A DNA stretch of 64,000 nucleotides from Cytophagales bacterium UBA2561. Its GTDB lineage: Bacteria; Bacteroidota; Bacteroidia; Cytophagales; Thermoflexibacteraceae. The position numbers and the translations under genes are program-made. Below, piece after piece: positions 63,996 to 64,000 of this stretch. Each line of letters opens with the position of its first letter. Position 1 is the stretch's first letter. The stretch is from the NCBI GenBank assembly GCA_002340355.1, contig DDLX01000026.1:124001-188000 (forward strand). Reading direction: 5' to 3'. Below the pieces are notes generated by a model. The model was given only the letters and a program-made list of their open reading frames with translations, was not told the DNA's origin and searched no databases.

Positions 63996-64000
63996 TTTTG

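Overview
The window looks like ordinary chromosome from a low-GC, free-living member of the Bacteroidota, most likely a Cytophagales-type organism. Signs of this are type IX secretion C-terminal domains and a PorZ-like protein, many Bacteroidota-style lipoproteins and beta-barrels, TAnnTTTG promoter boxes, start codons that mostly lack a Shine-Dalgarno sequence, a eukaryotic-type (GT3) glycogen synthase, and the SiaB/SiaC regulatory families. No plasmid, prophage, insertion sequence, rRNA or CRISPR array is visible.

Layout. 0-5 kb: the 3' end of an unknown gene, two lipoproteins (one joining a formylglycine-generating-enzyme-like domain to a lysozyme-like domain), a TIGR02757 protein and thiL. 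5-16 kb: a Big_5 lipoprotein, a membrane-bound aminopropyltransferase, a D-2-hydroxyacid dehydrogenase, a TM2/DUF4178 protein, gcvT, tonB, an Rpn nuclease, and a NifU-like/Mrp pair. 16-27 kb: an outer-membrane barrel, tRNA-Val, a MORN-repeat protein, tex, a membrane coiled-coil protein, a PD40-OmpA protein, a Tat-exported amine oxidase and a DUF6268 barrel. 27-39 kb: a lone SiaC, speA, pdxH, a DUF721 protein, a large LRR protein, CcmD-like, nadK, a TauE/SafE permease, a ParA-like ATPase, a decayed gene not previously apparent as one ORF, and a DUF4836 lipoprotein. 39-53 kb: a 2027-residue secreted subtilase, rfbA-rfbC, a XerC/D recombinase, hpf/raiA, a type II restriction-modification pair and a PorZ-like gene. 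53-64 kb: a response regulator, a receiver-PP2C phosphatase, a DUF1573 protein, a SpoIIAA-like protein, ggt, a SiaB-SiaC pair, prfB with a programmed frameshift, glycogen synthase and purM.

Working together. The 53-59 kb stretch plus the SiaC at 27 kb holds the parts of a phosphorylation-controlled partner switch: receiver-PP2C phosphatase, SiaB kinase, two SiaC substrates and a STAS-like protein. No diguanylate cyclase (SiaD) is present, so the output is unknown. SpeA, the aminopropyltransferase and the amine oxidase all touch polyamines; PdxH supplies the SpeA cofactor. NifU-like and Mrp are a likely Fe-S cluster pair.

The least explained signal is a family of 32-34 nt palindromes. Eight copies lie 9-45 nt after stop codons of plus-strand genes, keeping their length while their arm sequences vary.
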